Notes: a model not told the origin generated them from the sequence alone. Numbered from the stretch's first letter, positions 53,278-61,001 are shown. The stretch is DNA of 62,300 nucleotides from Anaerophaga thermohalophila DSM 12881 (GCF_000191885.1 NZ_AEWI01000043.1:1-62300); one strand, 5' to 3'. Program-made: numbers and translations.

Positions 53278-54618
53278 ATGAAAATACTTATTGCAGGGGC
53301 AGGAGAAGTTGGCACACATCTGGCGAGACTTTTTTCAAATGCAGACCATGATGTTACTTTACTAGACGAGGACGAAGTGAAATTGCACCGGTTAAGCCGA
53401 CTGCTTGATGTGATGCCTGTCAAAGGGTCAGTTACTTCCATTCGCGACCTGGTAGAAGCCAGGGTAAAATCGGCAGATTTGTTTATAGCGGTTCCTCCTT
53501 ATGAGGAAGTGAGCATTTTGGCGGCTATGCTTGCTAAAAAGCTGGGGGCTAAAACCACCATTGCCAGGATCAACAATTATGAATATCTGGTGCCCGAAAA
53601 TAAGGAGTATTTTAAGCAACTTGGCGTTGATGAGATGGTATACCCCGAACATCTTGGCTCTCAGGAAATAATTGCATCTCTGAAGCAGGTTGGAACCAGG
53701 CAACTTTTTGAGTTCTCAGACGGGCGGTTATTGTTACTCGCACTGAAAATCCGGAACAATGCTCCTATTGCCAATCTTACTTTGTTACAAGCCTCTGCGC
53801 TTCATGAAGTGAATGATTATTATACGGTGGCCATCTACCGCGATGGAAAGACGATTATTCCACGTGGGGATAATCGTTTTATGCCCGGTGACCTGGCCTA
53901 CGTTATTACAACACGTCCCGGCATTACCCAGGTTTTGGCCGATGCCGGAAAACATCAGTTCGAGATTCACAATGTGATGATACTTGGGGGAAGTCGAATT
54001 GGGAAAAAGGTGGCAAAAGAACTGGAGCATCATTACAAAATTAAGCTGATCGAAATTAACAGGGAGAAGACTTTGAAACTCGCCGATTCTCTGGAGAATA
54101 CGCAGGTTGTGAGTGGCGACGGCCGAAGTCTTGAGCTGCTCAAGGAAGAAGGGATCCAAAAAACCGATGCTTTTGTGGCAGTAACTGGTAATTCGGAAGT
54201 TAATATTCTGGCCTGTCAGATGGCTAAAAAAATGGGGGTGCGAAAAACCGTTGCGGAAGTAGAAAATATGGACTACATAGATCTGGCCGAAAACATTGGT
54301 ATAGGGACACTTATTAATAAAAAGCTGATTGCTGCCAGCTATATTTACAGGTACACTATGAAAGCCAGTGTTTCTAATGTTAAGTGTCTGACAGCTACCG
54401 ATGCCGAAGTGCTTGAACTTATTGCTCAGCCAAATTCTAAAATAACTAAGGGGCCGCTGAAGAAAATCGATTTACCCAAAGACATGAACGTGGGTGGTAT
54501 TACCCGTGGTGACAAAGTATTTATTGCCAACGGGGATACACGTATTCAACCCGGCGACAAGGTTGTTGTGTTTGCTTTGCCTTCAGGTCTTAAAAAAGTA
54601 GAGAAAATGTTTTCCTGA
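53278..54618 (+). CDS. trkA: Trk potassium uptake regulator TrkA (NAD-binding)
   Basis: This 446-residue cytoplasmic protein has two RCK/TrkA_N domains with Rossmann loops MKILIAGAGEVGTHLARLF (residues 1-19) and VMILGGSRIGKKVAKELEHH (about 233-252), each followed by a TrkA_C domain; QPGDKVVVFALP marks the second. It gates a TrkH-type K+ channel by binding NAD(H). Length is normal for the two-domain form. The partner trkH, often directly downstream, is not here; the next gene is tsaC on the opposite strand. The partner must lie elsewhere. Confidence 0.95.
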   Translation: MKILIAGAGEVGTHLARLFSNADHDVTLLDEDEVKLHRLSRLLDVMPVKGSVTSIRDLVEARVKSADLFIAVPPYEEVSILAAMLAKKLGAKTTIARINNYEYLVPENKEYFKQLGVDEMVYPEHLGSQEIIASLKQVGTRQLFEFSDGRLLLLALKIRNNAPIANLTLLQASALHEVNDYYTVAIYRDGKTIIPRGDNRFMPGDLAYVITTRPGITQVLADAGKHQFEIHNVMILGGSRIGKKVAKELEHHYKIKLIEINREKTLKLADSLENTQVVSGDGRSLELLKEEGIQKTDAFVAVTGNSEVNILACQMAKKMGVRKTVAEVENMDYIDLAENIGIGTLINKKLIAASYIYRYTMKASVSNVKCLTATDAEVLELIAQPNSKITKGPLKKIDLPKDMNVGGITRGDKVFIANGDTRIQPGDKVVVFALPSGLKKVEKMFS

Positions 54619-54639
54619 TTTCGGGTCAACGGATCAGAT

Positions 54640-55257
54640 TTATAGTTCAAGTTCACCCTTGCCTTCACGGATTATTTCAAAATCGGGACCATTCGTACAG
54701 TCAACAATGGTAGAAGCTACATTATCTCCATAGCCACCATCTATGACAGCGTCAACCACATCTTTATATTTTTCGTGAATTAGTTCAGGATCGGTTGTAT
54801 ATTCAAGTACGTCATCTTCGTCTTTGATGGATGTGTTGAGAATCGGGTTGCCAAGCTGTCTGACGATTTCGGTAATGATGGGGTTGTCGGGTATTCTTAA
54901 CCCTATCGTCTTTTTGTTGCTTTTAAAAAATTTGGGAACATTGTTGCTGGCCGGTAAAATAAAGGTAAAAGGTCCCGGCAGATTTTTTTTGATAAGCTTG
55001 AATGTTGTACTGTCAAGAGGCTTTGTGTAATCGGAAAGGTGGCTCAAATCATGACAGATAATGGACAGGTGGTCTTTCCTTGGATTAATCCCTTTTATGC
55101 GGGCAATTTTTTCCAGTGCTTTTGAATGGTTAATGTCACAACCTAAACCATAAACAGTATCGGTAGGATAGATGACGATTCCGCCATCACGTAATATGTC
55201 AACAACTTTCTCTACTTCACGAGGGTTCGGATTTTCGGGATATATTTTGATCAGCAT
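54640..55257 (-). CDS. L-threonylcarbamoyladenylate synthase (Sua5/YciO/YrdC)
   Basis: I chose ATG 55257 (MLIKIYPENPNPREVEK), 205 residues. A TTG nine codons earlier lies inside the promoter -7 box, so it cannot be translated from that transcript. The YrdC motifs are IVIYPTDTVYGLGCD (about residues 29-43), IKGINPRKDHLSIICHDLSHLSDY, GPFTFILPAS and IGLRIPDNPI. The enzyme makes threonylcarbamoyl-AMP from Thr, bicarbonate and ATP for t6A37 of tRNAs; a closely related YciO-type function cannot be excluded. It is monocistronic and convergent with trkA. Confidence 0.92.
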   Translation of the reverse strand: MLIKIYPENPNPREVEKVVDILRDGGIVIYPTDTVYGLGCDINHSKALEKIARIKGINPRKDHLSIICHDLSHLSDYTKPLDSTTFKLIKKNLPGPFTFILPASNNVPKFFKSNKKTIGLRIPDNPIITEIVRQLGNPILNTSIKDEDDVLEYTTDPELIHEKYKDVVDAVIDGGYGDNVASTIVDCTNGPDFEIIREGKGELEL

Positions 55258-55281
55258 CTCAACAGATTTTTTGGTTTTGAA

Positions 55282-55289
55282 CAAATATA
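55282..55289 (-). promoter_or_regulatory. tsaC-type gene promoter -7 box
   Basis: TATATTTG (55289-55282) is an exact TAnnTTTG box. No good -33 TTTG was found at 19-21 bases upstream. Expected start near 55275 gives a leader of about 18 bases to ATG 55257 and decides the start codon of that gene. Confidence 0.55.
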
Positions 55290-55316
55290 TGAAACGAAGA
55301 TGACTTTTGGAATGGA

Positions 55317-55351
55317 GAAAAACAAAAACCCGATCGATATTTTCGATCAGG
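55317..55351 (-). terminator. Terminator of the SRP RNA-tRNA operon
   Basis: On the minus strand CCTGATCGA (55351-55343) pairs with TCGATCGGG (55337-55329), followed by a run of T broken by one G (55328-55317). It lies 8 bases past tRNA-Gly. Confidence 0.92.
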
Positions 55352-55359
55352 CTTTCGTG

Positions 55360-55432
55360 AGCGGGAAACGGGACTCAAACCCGCGACCCTCAGCTTGGAA
55401 GGCTGATGCTCTATCAACTGAGCTATTCCCGC
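55360..55432 (-). tRNA. tRNA-Gly (UCC)
   Basis: Acceptor GCGGGAA pairs with TTCCCGC; the D arm TAGCTCAGTTGATAGAGCA is standard; anticodon loop CTTCCAA (anticodon TCC) sits on stem TCAGC/GCTGA; the T loop is GGGTTTGAGTCCC. 73 nt, discriminator U, no encoded CCA. Confidence 0.97.
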
Positions 55433-55508
55433 GTTTGTACCTTGGTCTTAGAAAGCTTGGCTACGCGTGTTGAACGCGCCCCCTTTAAAATTGCTTCGAA
55501 AAAAGTTG

Positions 55509-55591
55509 TGGGGAGAGCAGGATTCGAACCTACGAAGGCGTATGCCAACAGATTTACAGTCTGCCCCGTTTGACCGCTTCGGTATCTCCCC
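55509..55591 (-). tRNA. tRNA-Tyr (GUA)
   Basis: Acceptor GGGGAGA pairs with TCTCCCC. Anticodon arm CAGACTGTAAATCTG gives anticodon GTA. The long variable arm (GGCATACGCC) is the class II form of bacterial tRNA-Tyr; the T loop is GGTTCGAATCC. 83 nt, discriminator A, CCA not encoded. Confidence 0.97.
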
Positions 55592-55699
55592 GTTTATTTC
55601 GGAACGTTTGCAGCCCTTATGCTGCCTTGCGTTTGGGACGCCAAAAATAGTAAAAATATCTTTTAAACAAATTCTCCTGAGAAAAAATAATTTTTTTTG

Positions 55700-55773
55700 A
55701 GCCAATAGAGGGATTCGAACCCCCGACCCGCTGATTACAAATCAGCTGCTCTGGCCAACTGAGCTATATTGGC
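55700..55773 (-). tRNA. tRNA-Thr (UGU)
   Basis: Acceptor GCCAATA pairs with TATTGGC. Anticodon arm CTGATTTGTAATCAG gives anticodon TGT. D arm TAGCTCAGTTGGCCAGAGC and T loop GGTTCGAATCC are standard. 74 nt, no encoded CCA. It is only a few bases from the SRP RNA, so it must be processed from the same transcript. Confidence 0.97.
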
Positions 55774-55776
55774 AGG

Positions 55777-55875
55777 TGGGTAAGCTACCTATATCGCACC
55801 GCTACAACCGCCTACCCTTGCTGCCGTCAGGCCCTGGGGGAATTCAGCAGGAGCTGGTCGTATAGGACTTACCCG
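55777..55875 (-). ncRNA. ffs: signal recognition particle RNA (4.5S, small type)
   Basis: On the minus strand GGGTAAG (55874-55868) pairs with CTTACCC (55784-55778) and TCCTATACG with CGATATAGG, making one long hairpin. The apical part CCAGGGCC-TGAC-GGCAGCAAGGG has the symmetric (AGCA) and asymmetric loops of helix 8 bound by Ffh, with a UGAC tetraloop. About 98 nt, the usual bacterial size. It is transcribed first in an operon with three tRNAs. Ends are set from the terminal helix and may be off by a few bases. Confidence 0.9.
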
Positions 55876-55879
55876 CGCA

Positions 55880-55910
55880 CAAAAGTAGAAAATTTAATAT
55901 TGTCCGCAAA
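55880..55910 (-). promoter_or_regulatory. Consensus promoter of the SRP RNA-tRNA operon
   Basis: TTTG (55910-55907), exactly 19 bases, then TACTTTTG (55887-55880): a perfect match to the Bacteroidota primary-sigma consensus. The start would be at or just before the SRP RNA 5' end (about 55875). Confidence 0.92.
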
Positions 55911-56130
55911 CATCCCATAGAAAAAATTTCACCTAAATGCGCCGGTATGGGCTAATCTGTTTGATTTCAATTTGTCTGTGAAATGGTAATTTTAAATTTC
56001 ACCGGACACAGTCCTGTTAATTTGGAGTTAAGATGCAGTCGGTATGTTTTTTTAATTCTTTTTATGTATTTTAGCCGGGCATTAGATTGCTTATAGATCA
56101 GATTAAGGTGGATGCAGATATTTTAATTGT

Positions 56131-56274
56131 TGAGTGCGGTATAAAAAGCATATTTTTGTCAAAATCAAGGCGTTTTGAATTTTTGTACCGGAGTTAACTT
56201 GTTGTTAATGAGGATGCAAAAATTTAAAACAACAACGAGTTTGGCAACAAAGATGCTTTTTAGACCGTACTCAT
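56131..56274. repeat. Family B MITE, copy B3
   Basis: TGAGTGCGGTATAAAAAGCAT at the left and ATGCTTTTTAGACCGTACTCA at the right are imperfect terminal inverted repeats. The interior (TTTTTGTCAAAATCAAGGCG, GTACCGGAGTTAAC, TGTTGTTAATGAGGATGC) is almost identical to copy B4. It ends 17 bases before the DUF4199 gene and, with the SRP promoter, accounts for the visible structure of the gap 55911-56291. Confidence 0.93.
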
Positions 56275-56291
56275 TGTTAATTTTTTAGATT

Positions 56292-56861
56292 ATGGAAACG
56301 TCATCATCTGAAGACATTAAAGATACAAAAAAGCTTAAGGCACGCTTTATCCTCAACCAGGGAACCTTCATGGGGCTTACTCTGGCCGTTGTATATTATT
56401 TTGCCCATATTACCGGCATAATGGACTCTTTTTTCCATAGCCTGCTGACCTGGATCGTTTTTGCCGGATTTATTCATGTTTCAATGGTTCGATACCGCGA
56501 GCATTTTATGGACGGATTCCTGTCATACTGGCAGGGAGTTTGGGTGGGAACCCGTATGGGAATTCTTTCGGGAATTATTGTTGGTGCCTATTTGTTTTTC
56601 TATCTGAAAGTTATCAACCCCGGCTATATTGAGGATTTAATTGTTCAGATGCAGGAGACTTATCTTGCGGTCGGCATGGCGGAGGATGAAGTACTTCAGA
56701 TGACAGAAATGTACGGGAAGCTTATGATTAATCCGGTAGCATTAATCATTTCCGGAATTTTTTCTACAGGCCTTTGGGCTTTCCTTTTTTCTTTGGTAAT
56801 TGCAATATTTCAACGTCGAAAGGCCGATCCTTTTACTGAAGCTATGAAAGAAGTTGAATAA
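56292..56861 (+). CDS. DUF4199 membrane protein
   Basis: This 189-residue protein has four hydrophobic helices: MGLTLAVVYYFAHI near residue 28, HSLLTWIVFAGFIHV near 50, GILSGIIVGAYLFFYL near 88 and ALIISGIFSTGLWAFLFSLVIAIF near 150. The FSYWQGVWVGTRMGILSG-like element (DGFLSYWQGVWVGTRMG) is the DUF4199 signature. The family is common in Bacteroidota, usually next to a GT2 as here; its function is unknown. The TAATG overlap with the next start shows translational coupling, so a shared role with the glycosyltransferase is likely. Confidence 0.88.
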   Translation: METSSSEDIKDTKKLKARFILNQGTFMGLTLAVVYYFAHITGIMDSFFHSLLTWIVFAGFIHVSMVRYREHFMDGFLSYWQGVWVGTRMGILSGIIVGAYLFFYLKVINPGYIEDLIVQMQETYLAVGMAEDEVLQMTEMYGKLMINPVALIISGIFSTGLWAFLFSLVIAIFQRRKADPFTEAMKEVE

Positions 56862-57808
56862 TGGATTTATCGATAGTTATTCCTTTATATAATGAAGAGG
56901 AATCTTTGCCCGAACTGATTGCATGGATTGATGAGGTACTTCAAAAAATGCGTGTTTCGTTTGAGGTTGTGCTCGTCGATGATGGCAGTTCTGATAAATC
57001 GTGGGAAACCATTCTCAACCTAAAAAGTCGATTTGGTTATTTAAGAGGGATACGGTTTCGACGTAACTATGGTAAATCTGCCGCGCTAAATACAGGTTTT
57101 AAAGCCGCAAAGGGAGATGTGGTAATCACTATGGATGCCGATCTTCAGGATAATCCCGACGAAATTCCGGAATTGTACCGTTTGATCAGGAAAGAAGGGT
57201 TTGATTTGGTTAGCGGCTGGAAAAAGAAACGGCGTGACCCCCTGAACAAAACATTGCCCAGTAAATTATTTAACCTTACAGCACGACTGGTTTCCGGGAT
57301 TAAACTACACGATTTTAATTGCGGGTTAAAGGCGTATAAATCCGAAGTGGTTAAGAATATAGAAGTTTACGGCGAAATGCACAGGTATATACCTATTCTT
57401 GTTAAGCGGGCCGGATTTAACAATATTACAGAGAAGATTGTGAACCATCATGAACGAAAATATGGCGTATCTAAATTTGGGATGGATCGTTTTCTGAAAG
57501 GATTTCTGGACCTTTTATCGGTGATGTTTATCTCAAAGTTCGGGAATCGTCCGATGCATTTATTTGGAGCATTGGGAACATTAATGTTTTTAATTGGTTT
57601 TGCCCTGGCAATTTGGCTGGGCGCCCATAAACTTTATTGTGTGGCTCATGGTGTTGAGGCACAACTTGTTACCAATAATCCTTTCTTTTATATCGGTCTG
57701 GTTTGCATGATACTCGGAACACAGCTCTTTGTTACCGGCTTCCTTGCAGAATTGGTCACCCGAAATCAGCCCGACAGAAACGTCTATTCCATTAAGGAAG
57801 AGTTTTAA
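56861..57808 (+). CDS. GT2 polyprenyl-phosphate glycosyltransferase (GtrB/ArnC-like)
   Basis: This 315-residue enzyme opens MDLSIVIPLYNEEESLPELI and has EVVLVDDGSSDKSWE, FRRNYGKSAALNTGFKAAKG, TMDADLQDNPDEIPELY (metal-binding DxD) and YGVSKFGMDRFLKGFLDLLS. Two C-terminal membrane helices (about 230-255 and 275-300) anchor it. The family transfers a sugar from a nucleotide donor to a polyprenyl phosphate on the inner membrane. It is encoded with the DUF4199 protein and separate from the large polysaccharide locus, so it may supply lipid-linked sugar for glycan decoration. The substrate is unknown. Confidence 0.92.
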   Translation: MDLSIVIPLYNEEESLPELIAWIDEVLQKMRVSFEVVLVDDGSSDKSWETILNLKSRFGYLRGIRFRRNYGKSAALNTGFKAAKGDVVITMDADLQDNPDEIPELYRLIRKEGFDLVSGWKKKRRDPLNKTLPSKLFNLTARLVSGIKLHDFNCGLKAYKSEVVKNIEVYGEMHRYIPILVKRAGFNNITEKIVNHHERKYGVSKFGMDRFLKGFLDLLSVMFISKFGNRPMHLFGALGTLMFLIGFALAIWLGAHKLYCVAHGVEAQLVTNNPFFYIGLVCMILGTQLFVTGFLAELVTRNQPDRNVYSIKEEF

Positions 57809-57871
57809 TCTGGTTTCCGCTTTCTTCTTCTCAATTGTTTCAGGTGGCAGAGACCTCCCTCGACCGGAAGC

Positions 57872-57884
57872 GGGGGGGGGGGGG
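57872..57884. repeat. Poly-G tract, 13 G
   Basis: Thirteen consecutive G between two convergent genes (GT2 ending 57808, NUDIX ending 57932). Length is uncertain in any sequencing method. It is not in a gene or obvious promoter. Confidence 0.85.
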
Positions 57885-57931
57885 AGTTAAGTAAATTCCT
57901 GGCTAACAAGGCGTCGTGCATTTACTACCGT

Positions 57932-58396
57932 CTATTTACTGAATCCCGCTGTCTCAAGAATTTTTTTAACGACCACTTTATCAATAGGGAAAGTCATTTC
58001 GTCAGATGTTAATTTGGCCAGTGGTATCCACCGGAAAGATTGTTCCCCGTTTTTCGGGGGGTCTTCAAAATCAAATTTTCTGTTGGTAGTTGGTAACTTA
58101 TGTACTTCAGGTAGTTCAAAAGTATAATAAATGCTGATGAGTTGGGTATTCTCATAAAAACGTGCCGGCTGAAAAAAATCAGTGGTATAGAAATGACCGG
58201 TTATGCTTATTTCTAAACCCATTTCTTCCCGGCATTCCCTTTCCAGGCATTCAATTGTTCCTTCGCCGTATTCCAGACCGCCACCGGGAAATTTTGTCAT
58301 GAAGGTATTCATGACATATTCATCGGTGACCAAAAGCTGGTCATTTTCAATACAAATACCGTATACTCTTATATTAAAGCAAATTCTTGAAGTCAT
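57932..58396 (-). CDS. NUDIX hydrolase
   Basis: This 154-residue protein carries a full Nudix box GGGLEYGEGTIECLERECREEMGLEIS (Gx5Ex7REUxEExGU, about residues 37-63; the first Gly run and REx2EE are intact). The N-terminal ICIENDQLLVTDEYVMN strand and C-terminal EQSFRWIPLAKL fit the family. Nudix enzymes hydrolyse nucleoside diphosphate derivatives; the substrate cannot be read. It follows miaA on the same strand, separated by a long terminator-like stem, so it is probably expressed separately. Confidence 0.9.
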   Translation of the reverse strand: MTSRICFNIRVYGICIENDQLLVTDEYVMNTFMTKFPGGGLEYGEGTIECLERECREEMGLEISITGHFYTTDFFQPARFYENTQLISIYYTFELPEVHKLPTTNRKFDFEDPPKNGEQSFRWIPLAKLTSDEMTFPIDKVVVKKILETAGFSK

Positions 58397-58402
58397 GGGG
58401 CA

Positions 58403-58486
58403 GAAAAAAAGCCGGGGCCCTTCTCAGAAGATTGTAAACCGCGAGAAAGATTAATATTAATTTAAATCCGGACCCCGGCTGTTTTT
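58403..58486 (-). terminator. Terminator overlapping the end of miaA
   Basis: On the minus strand CAGCCGGGGTCC (about 58486-58470, including the last miaA codons) can pair with GGGCCCCGGCT, followed by T7. The loop is about 45 bases, so it is not textbook, but the GC-rich stem and T run fit a terminator between miaA and the NUDIX gene. Confidence 0.65.
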
Positions 58487-59394
58487 GTAATGTTTTCAGC
58501 AAATTTAATAACTTCGTCGGGATTATCAGGCGGGAACCACGATATTTCTTTGTCTCGTCTGAACCACGACAATTGCTTTCTGGCATATCTTCGTGTATTC
58601 CTTTTTATAAGTTCAATGGCTTTTCCCCTGCTGATAACTCCGTCAAAATGGTCAAAAAATTCTCTGTACCCTACGGTATTCAAGGAGTTAAGATGTTTGT
58701 AAGGATAAAGTGATCTGGCTTCCTCTTCTAATCCATCCCGGATCATTCGGTCAACTCTGTCATTAATTCTTTGATGCAGTTTTTTTCTGTCCATGTCAAG
58801 GCCGATTTTAATGATTTTAAACGGCCGTTCTTTCCTTTTATTGGTGCGTAGTTTTGAATAAGGCATTCCGGTCATCAGACAAATTTCAACCGCATGTATG
58901 ATTCGTTTCGGATTTTTGAGGTCCACCTGTCTGTAAAAATCGGGGTCGAGTAATTTCAATTGCCGTCGAATACTTTCCAATCCTTCTTCCTGATATTGCT
59001 TTTGCAAATTGTTGCGCAACCCGGGATCAATCGTTGGCAACTCATCTATTCCGTGGCAAAATGCATCAATGTACAGCATGGAACCACCTGTCATAACAAT
59101 TTTGTCAACTTCCCTGAACAGTTTTGTGGCAATTGAAATGGCTTCCTGCTCGTATTCGAAGGCACTATAGTAATCGAAAATCGATTTAGTACCGACCAGG
59201 TAATGTGGAACTTTTTGTAGTTGTTTTCTGGTAGGGGAAGCTGTTCCTATATTTGTTTCCTTAAAGATTTGCCGGGAATCGGCCGAAATGATTGATGTAT
59301 TGAATGTTTGGGCCATTTTGATGCTGATATCTGTCTTTCCGATTCCGGTTGGTCCCAATATGGCAATTACATATTTGTTACTTTTCAATACCAA
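58462..59394 (-). CDS. miaA: tRNA dimethylallyltransferase
   Basis: This 310-residue enzyme puts the dimethylallyl group on A37 of tRNAs reading U-starting codons. Motifs are AILGPTGIGKTDIS (P-loop, about residues 11-24), SADSRQIFKETNIGTASP, MTGGSMLYIDAFCHGIDELP and NTVGYREFFDHFDG, then YARKQLSWFRRDK. The only possible start is TTG at 59394 (or 59388), as no in-frame ATG precedes the P-loop; a GGAGG sits just upstream. It overlaps the end of the acidic protein gene by 10 bases, so they are co-translated. Confidence 0.95.
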   Translation of the reverse strand: MVLKSNKYVIAILGPTGIGKTDISIKMAQTFNTSIISADSRQIFKETNIGTASPTRKQLQKVPHYLVGTKSIFDYYSAFEYEQEAISIATKLFREVDKIVMTGGSMLYIDAFCHGIDELPTIDPGLRNNLQKQYQEEGLESIRRQLKLLDPDFYRQVDLKNPKRIIHAVEICLMTGMPYSKLRTNKRKERPFKIIKIGLDMDRKKLHQRINDRVDRMIRDGLEEEARSLYPYKHLNSLNTVGYREFFDHFDGVISRGKAIELIKRNTRRYARKQLSWFRRDKEISWFPPDNPDEVIKFAENITKTAGVRI

Positions 59395-59915
59395 TCCTCC
59401 TCATCAAACGGGTTTAAATTATCATCTTCATCGCCAAATGCGTCGCTGTCATCGTTGTTCATTAATTCGTCAGGATCGAGATCATCCGGATCGAGCTCTT
59501 CAATGGCATTTTTATCAAATTGCGGGGGTGGTTCACCCTCTCTTCTGGTGCAGACGGGCTTCTCAATGACCTTGTCTTCCATAGCAAATAACTCAAGAAA
59601 AAGTGACCGTTCTGCGAACTGATCAAAGACAAATAGCAAACGTTGCTTTTTCTCAGTTATTAATTCGTCTAATTTTGTTTTGTCCATGACTTTTATTTCC
59701 GGGTCCTGACCTTCGGTCATATCGATCAGCGTTATTTCAGTCTCTTTATGCCAGTTACGGTCTGTGATAAAAAAAGATGTTATCTGGCTTTTCTCATATC
59801 CCAGTTCTTCCAGAATAAAATTGTTGAGCTCGAGGAAAGTTGAATGGCTATCAATAGCAACTTCTCTGATGAAATCATCATTCTCACTTGATATAATACG
59901 AAATTTGTAAATCAT
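59385..59915 (-). CDS. acidic plasmid pRiA4b ORF-3-like protein
   Basis: This 176-residue protein begins MIYKFRIISSENDDFIREVAI, with HSTFLELNNFILEELGY, FFITDRNW and LFVFDQFAERSLFLELFAM. It resembles the pRiA4b ORF-3-like/IS1096 TnpR-like domain family. The C-terminal 50 residues are almost all Asp, Glu and Asn (DPDDLDPDELMNNDDSDAF), ending EEDWY. Despite the transposon-derived family name, it sits in a fixed operon position before miaA, a common arrangement in Bacteroidota. The function is unknown. Confidence 0.8.
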   Translation of the reverse strand: MIYKFRIISSENDDFIREVAIDSHSTFLELNNFILEELGYEKSQITSFFITDRNWHKETEITLIDMTEGQDPEIKVMDKTKLDELITEKKQRLLFVFDQFAERSLFLELFAMEDKVIEKPVCTRREGEPPPQFDKNAIEELDPDDLDPDELMNNDDSDAFGDEDDNLNPFDEEDWY

Positions 59916-60133
59916 ATAAGTGTTTGTAACGCCCCTTTTTTTTAAAATACTGACAATTAAACGACTAAATTGTTTAATGTAGGACGGATAAATATCATTT
60001 CCGGAAAAGAGAAACGAAAAATTAAGGTTTTTGTTTCAAAAAACAAGTATTTTCGGGTTTTATTGGTGCTCGTCTGACAATAGTCGTTTCGATATCAGAT
60101 GCAGGATAAATCGTATATATCTGAAAATCTTAA

Positions 60134-60277
60134 ATGAGTGCAGTATAAAAAGCATATTTTTGTCAAAATCAAGGCGTTTTAAATTTTTGTACCGGAGTTA
60201 ACCTGTTGTTAATGAGGATGCAAAAATTTAAAACAACAACGAGTTTGGCAACAAAGATGCTTTTTAGACCGGGCTCT
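60134..60277. repeat. Family B MITE, copy B4
   Basis: ATGAGTGCAGTATAAAAAGC at the left and GCTTTTTAGACCGGGCTC at the right are the terminal inverted repeats. The whole element differs from copy B3 by only a few substitutions, indicating recent spread. There is no target-site duplication that I can prove. Confidence 0.93.
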
Positions 60278-60343
60278 TAAATATTAAACGAACGAGCCGG
60301 ATAGAGTTTGCTGCTATTTGTACAGACGTGTTCAGAGGAAAGG

Positions 60344-60715
60344 ACATGTATAGGTTGTTGCATGTAATTTACATCAGGCCAATAATTTAGACTAATTATA
60401 TACGGATGAACGAGCATGACATGATTTGTCACAAAAGAACATGTATAATTAACCTCTAATCATCAAAGAAACCAAAAACAGGGAACAGATTCTTCGTCGT
60501 TACCTCCTCAGAATGACATTAGACAGTCTGTCATTCTGAGCGGAGCGAAGAATCTACCATCAATTAAAGTATGATAAATTGCATCATACCAATAACTTAG
60601 ACTAATTTTATACGGATAAAACGAGCATGACAAAGAATTGTCACAAAAGTTGATGTATAAACTCAATCATGCGAGTTTCATCAGACCAATAACTTGGACT
60701 AATTTTATACTGATG
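60344..60715 (+). repeat. Family C elements, tandem copies C4, C5, C6
   Basis: Three copies in the same orientation end TATATACGGATGA (ATG 60406), TTTTATACGGATAAA (60610-60624, ATG lost) and TTTTATACTGATGA (ATG 60713). Each is preceded by the CATGTATA and CATCA-GACC-AATAACTTAG blocks, and two are directly followed by CGAGCATGAC, the 5' block of the next copy. The REP-like palindrome interrupts the series. Confidence 0.85.
60487..60555. repeat. REP-like palindrome, second copy
   Basis: AGATTCTTCG...CTCAGAATGAC and GTCATTCTGAGCGGAGC then GAAGAATCT repeat the arms of 4225-4292. Confidence 0.85.
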
Positions 60716-60901
60716 AAAACTCTGTGTTATTCATTATTTCACAGAGTTCCACAGAGTTGGTACACAGAGTCTCAAAGAGGGAAAATTAGTCTTTTTAGTC
60801 ATCCATTTTTGAAGCGGCTGCACCGCTCAAGAAAAAGGCGATCTAAAAAGTCTATTTTTCTCTGTGAATCTCTGTGATGTGCTCCGTGCACTCTGTGTAA
60901 C
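60716..60901. repeat. CTCTGTG-rich inverted repeat
   Basis: GAAAATTAGTCTTTTTAG (60781-60798) is mirrored by CTAAAAAGTCTATTTTTC (60843-60860), and the outer parts are rich in CACAGAG and CTCTGTG motifs. It looks like a degenerate dispersed repeat of about 185 bases. Confidence 0.65.
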
Positions 60902-60902
60902 T

Positions 60903-61001
60903 AAATGAAACGAGCATGACAAAGATTGTCACAAAAGAACATGTATAAAACTCATTCATGCGAGTTCCATCCGACCTTAATAAATAAATTTTATACGGAT
61001 G
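60903..61001 (+). repeat. Family C element, best full copy C7, supplies start of next gene
   Basis: ATGAAACGAGCATGA (60904-60918) can pair with TCATGCGAGTTCCAT downstream (12 of 15), and CATCCG pairs with CGGATG at the end. Between them are TTGTCACAAAAGAACATGTA and TTAATAAATAAATTTTATAC. The last ATG is the start of the barrel gene at 60999. Confidence 0.9.

Larger units (their letters stand above)
59916..60998. other. Repeat-packed intergenic region with no gene
   Basis: Nearly 1.1 kb built mainly from repeats: family B copy B4 (60134-60277), family C copies C4-C7 (60344 to 61001), the REP-like palindrome (60487-60555) and a CTCTGTG-rich inverted repeat (60716-60901). A frame of 79 codons across it is made of repeat DNA. 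I see no RNA gene. Confidence 0.75.

Noticed and set aside
53278..54618. Complete Trk potassium transporter locus
   Set aside because: Only TrkA is present; no TrkH-type membrane gene follows.
59385..59915. Transposon passenger gene (from the IS1096/TnpR family name)
   Set aside because: No transposase, no terminal repeats bound it, and it overlaps miaA as in a stable operon.
60638..60877. Frame of 79 codons
   Set aside because: Composed of family C and CTCTGTG repeat DNA; no independent support.
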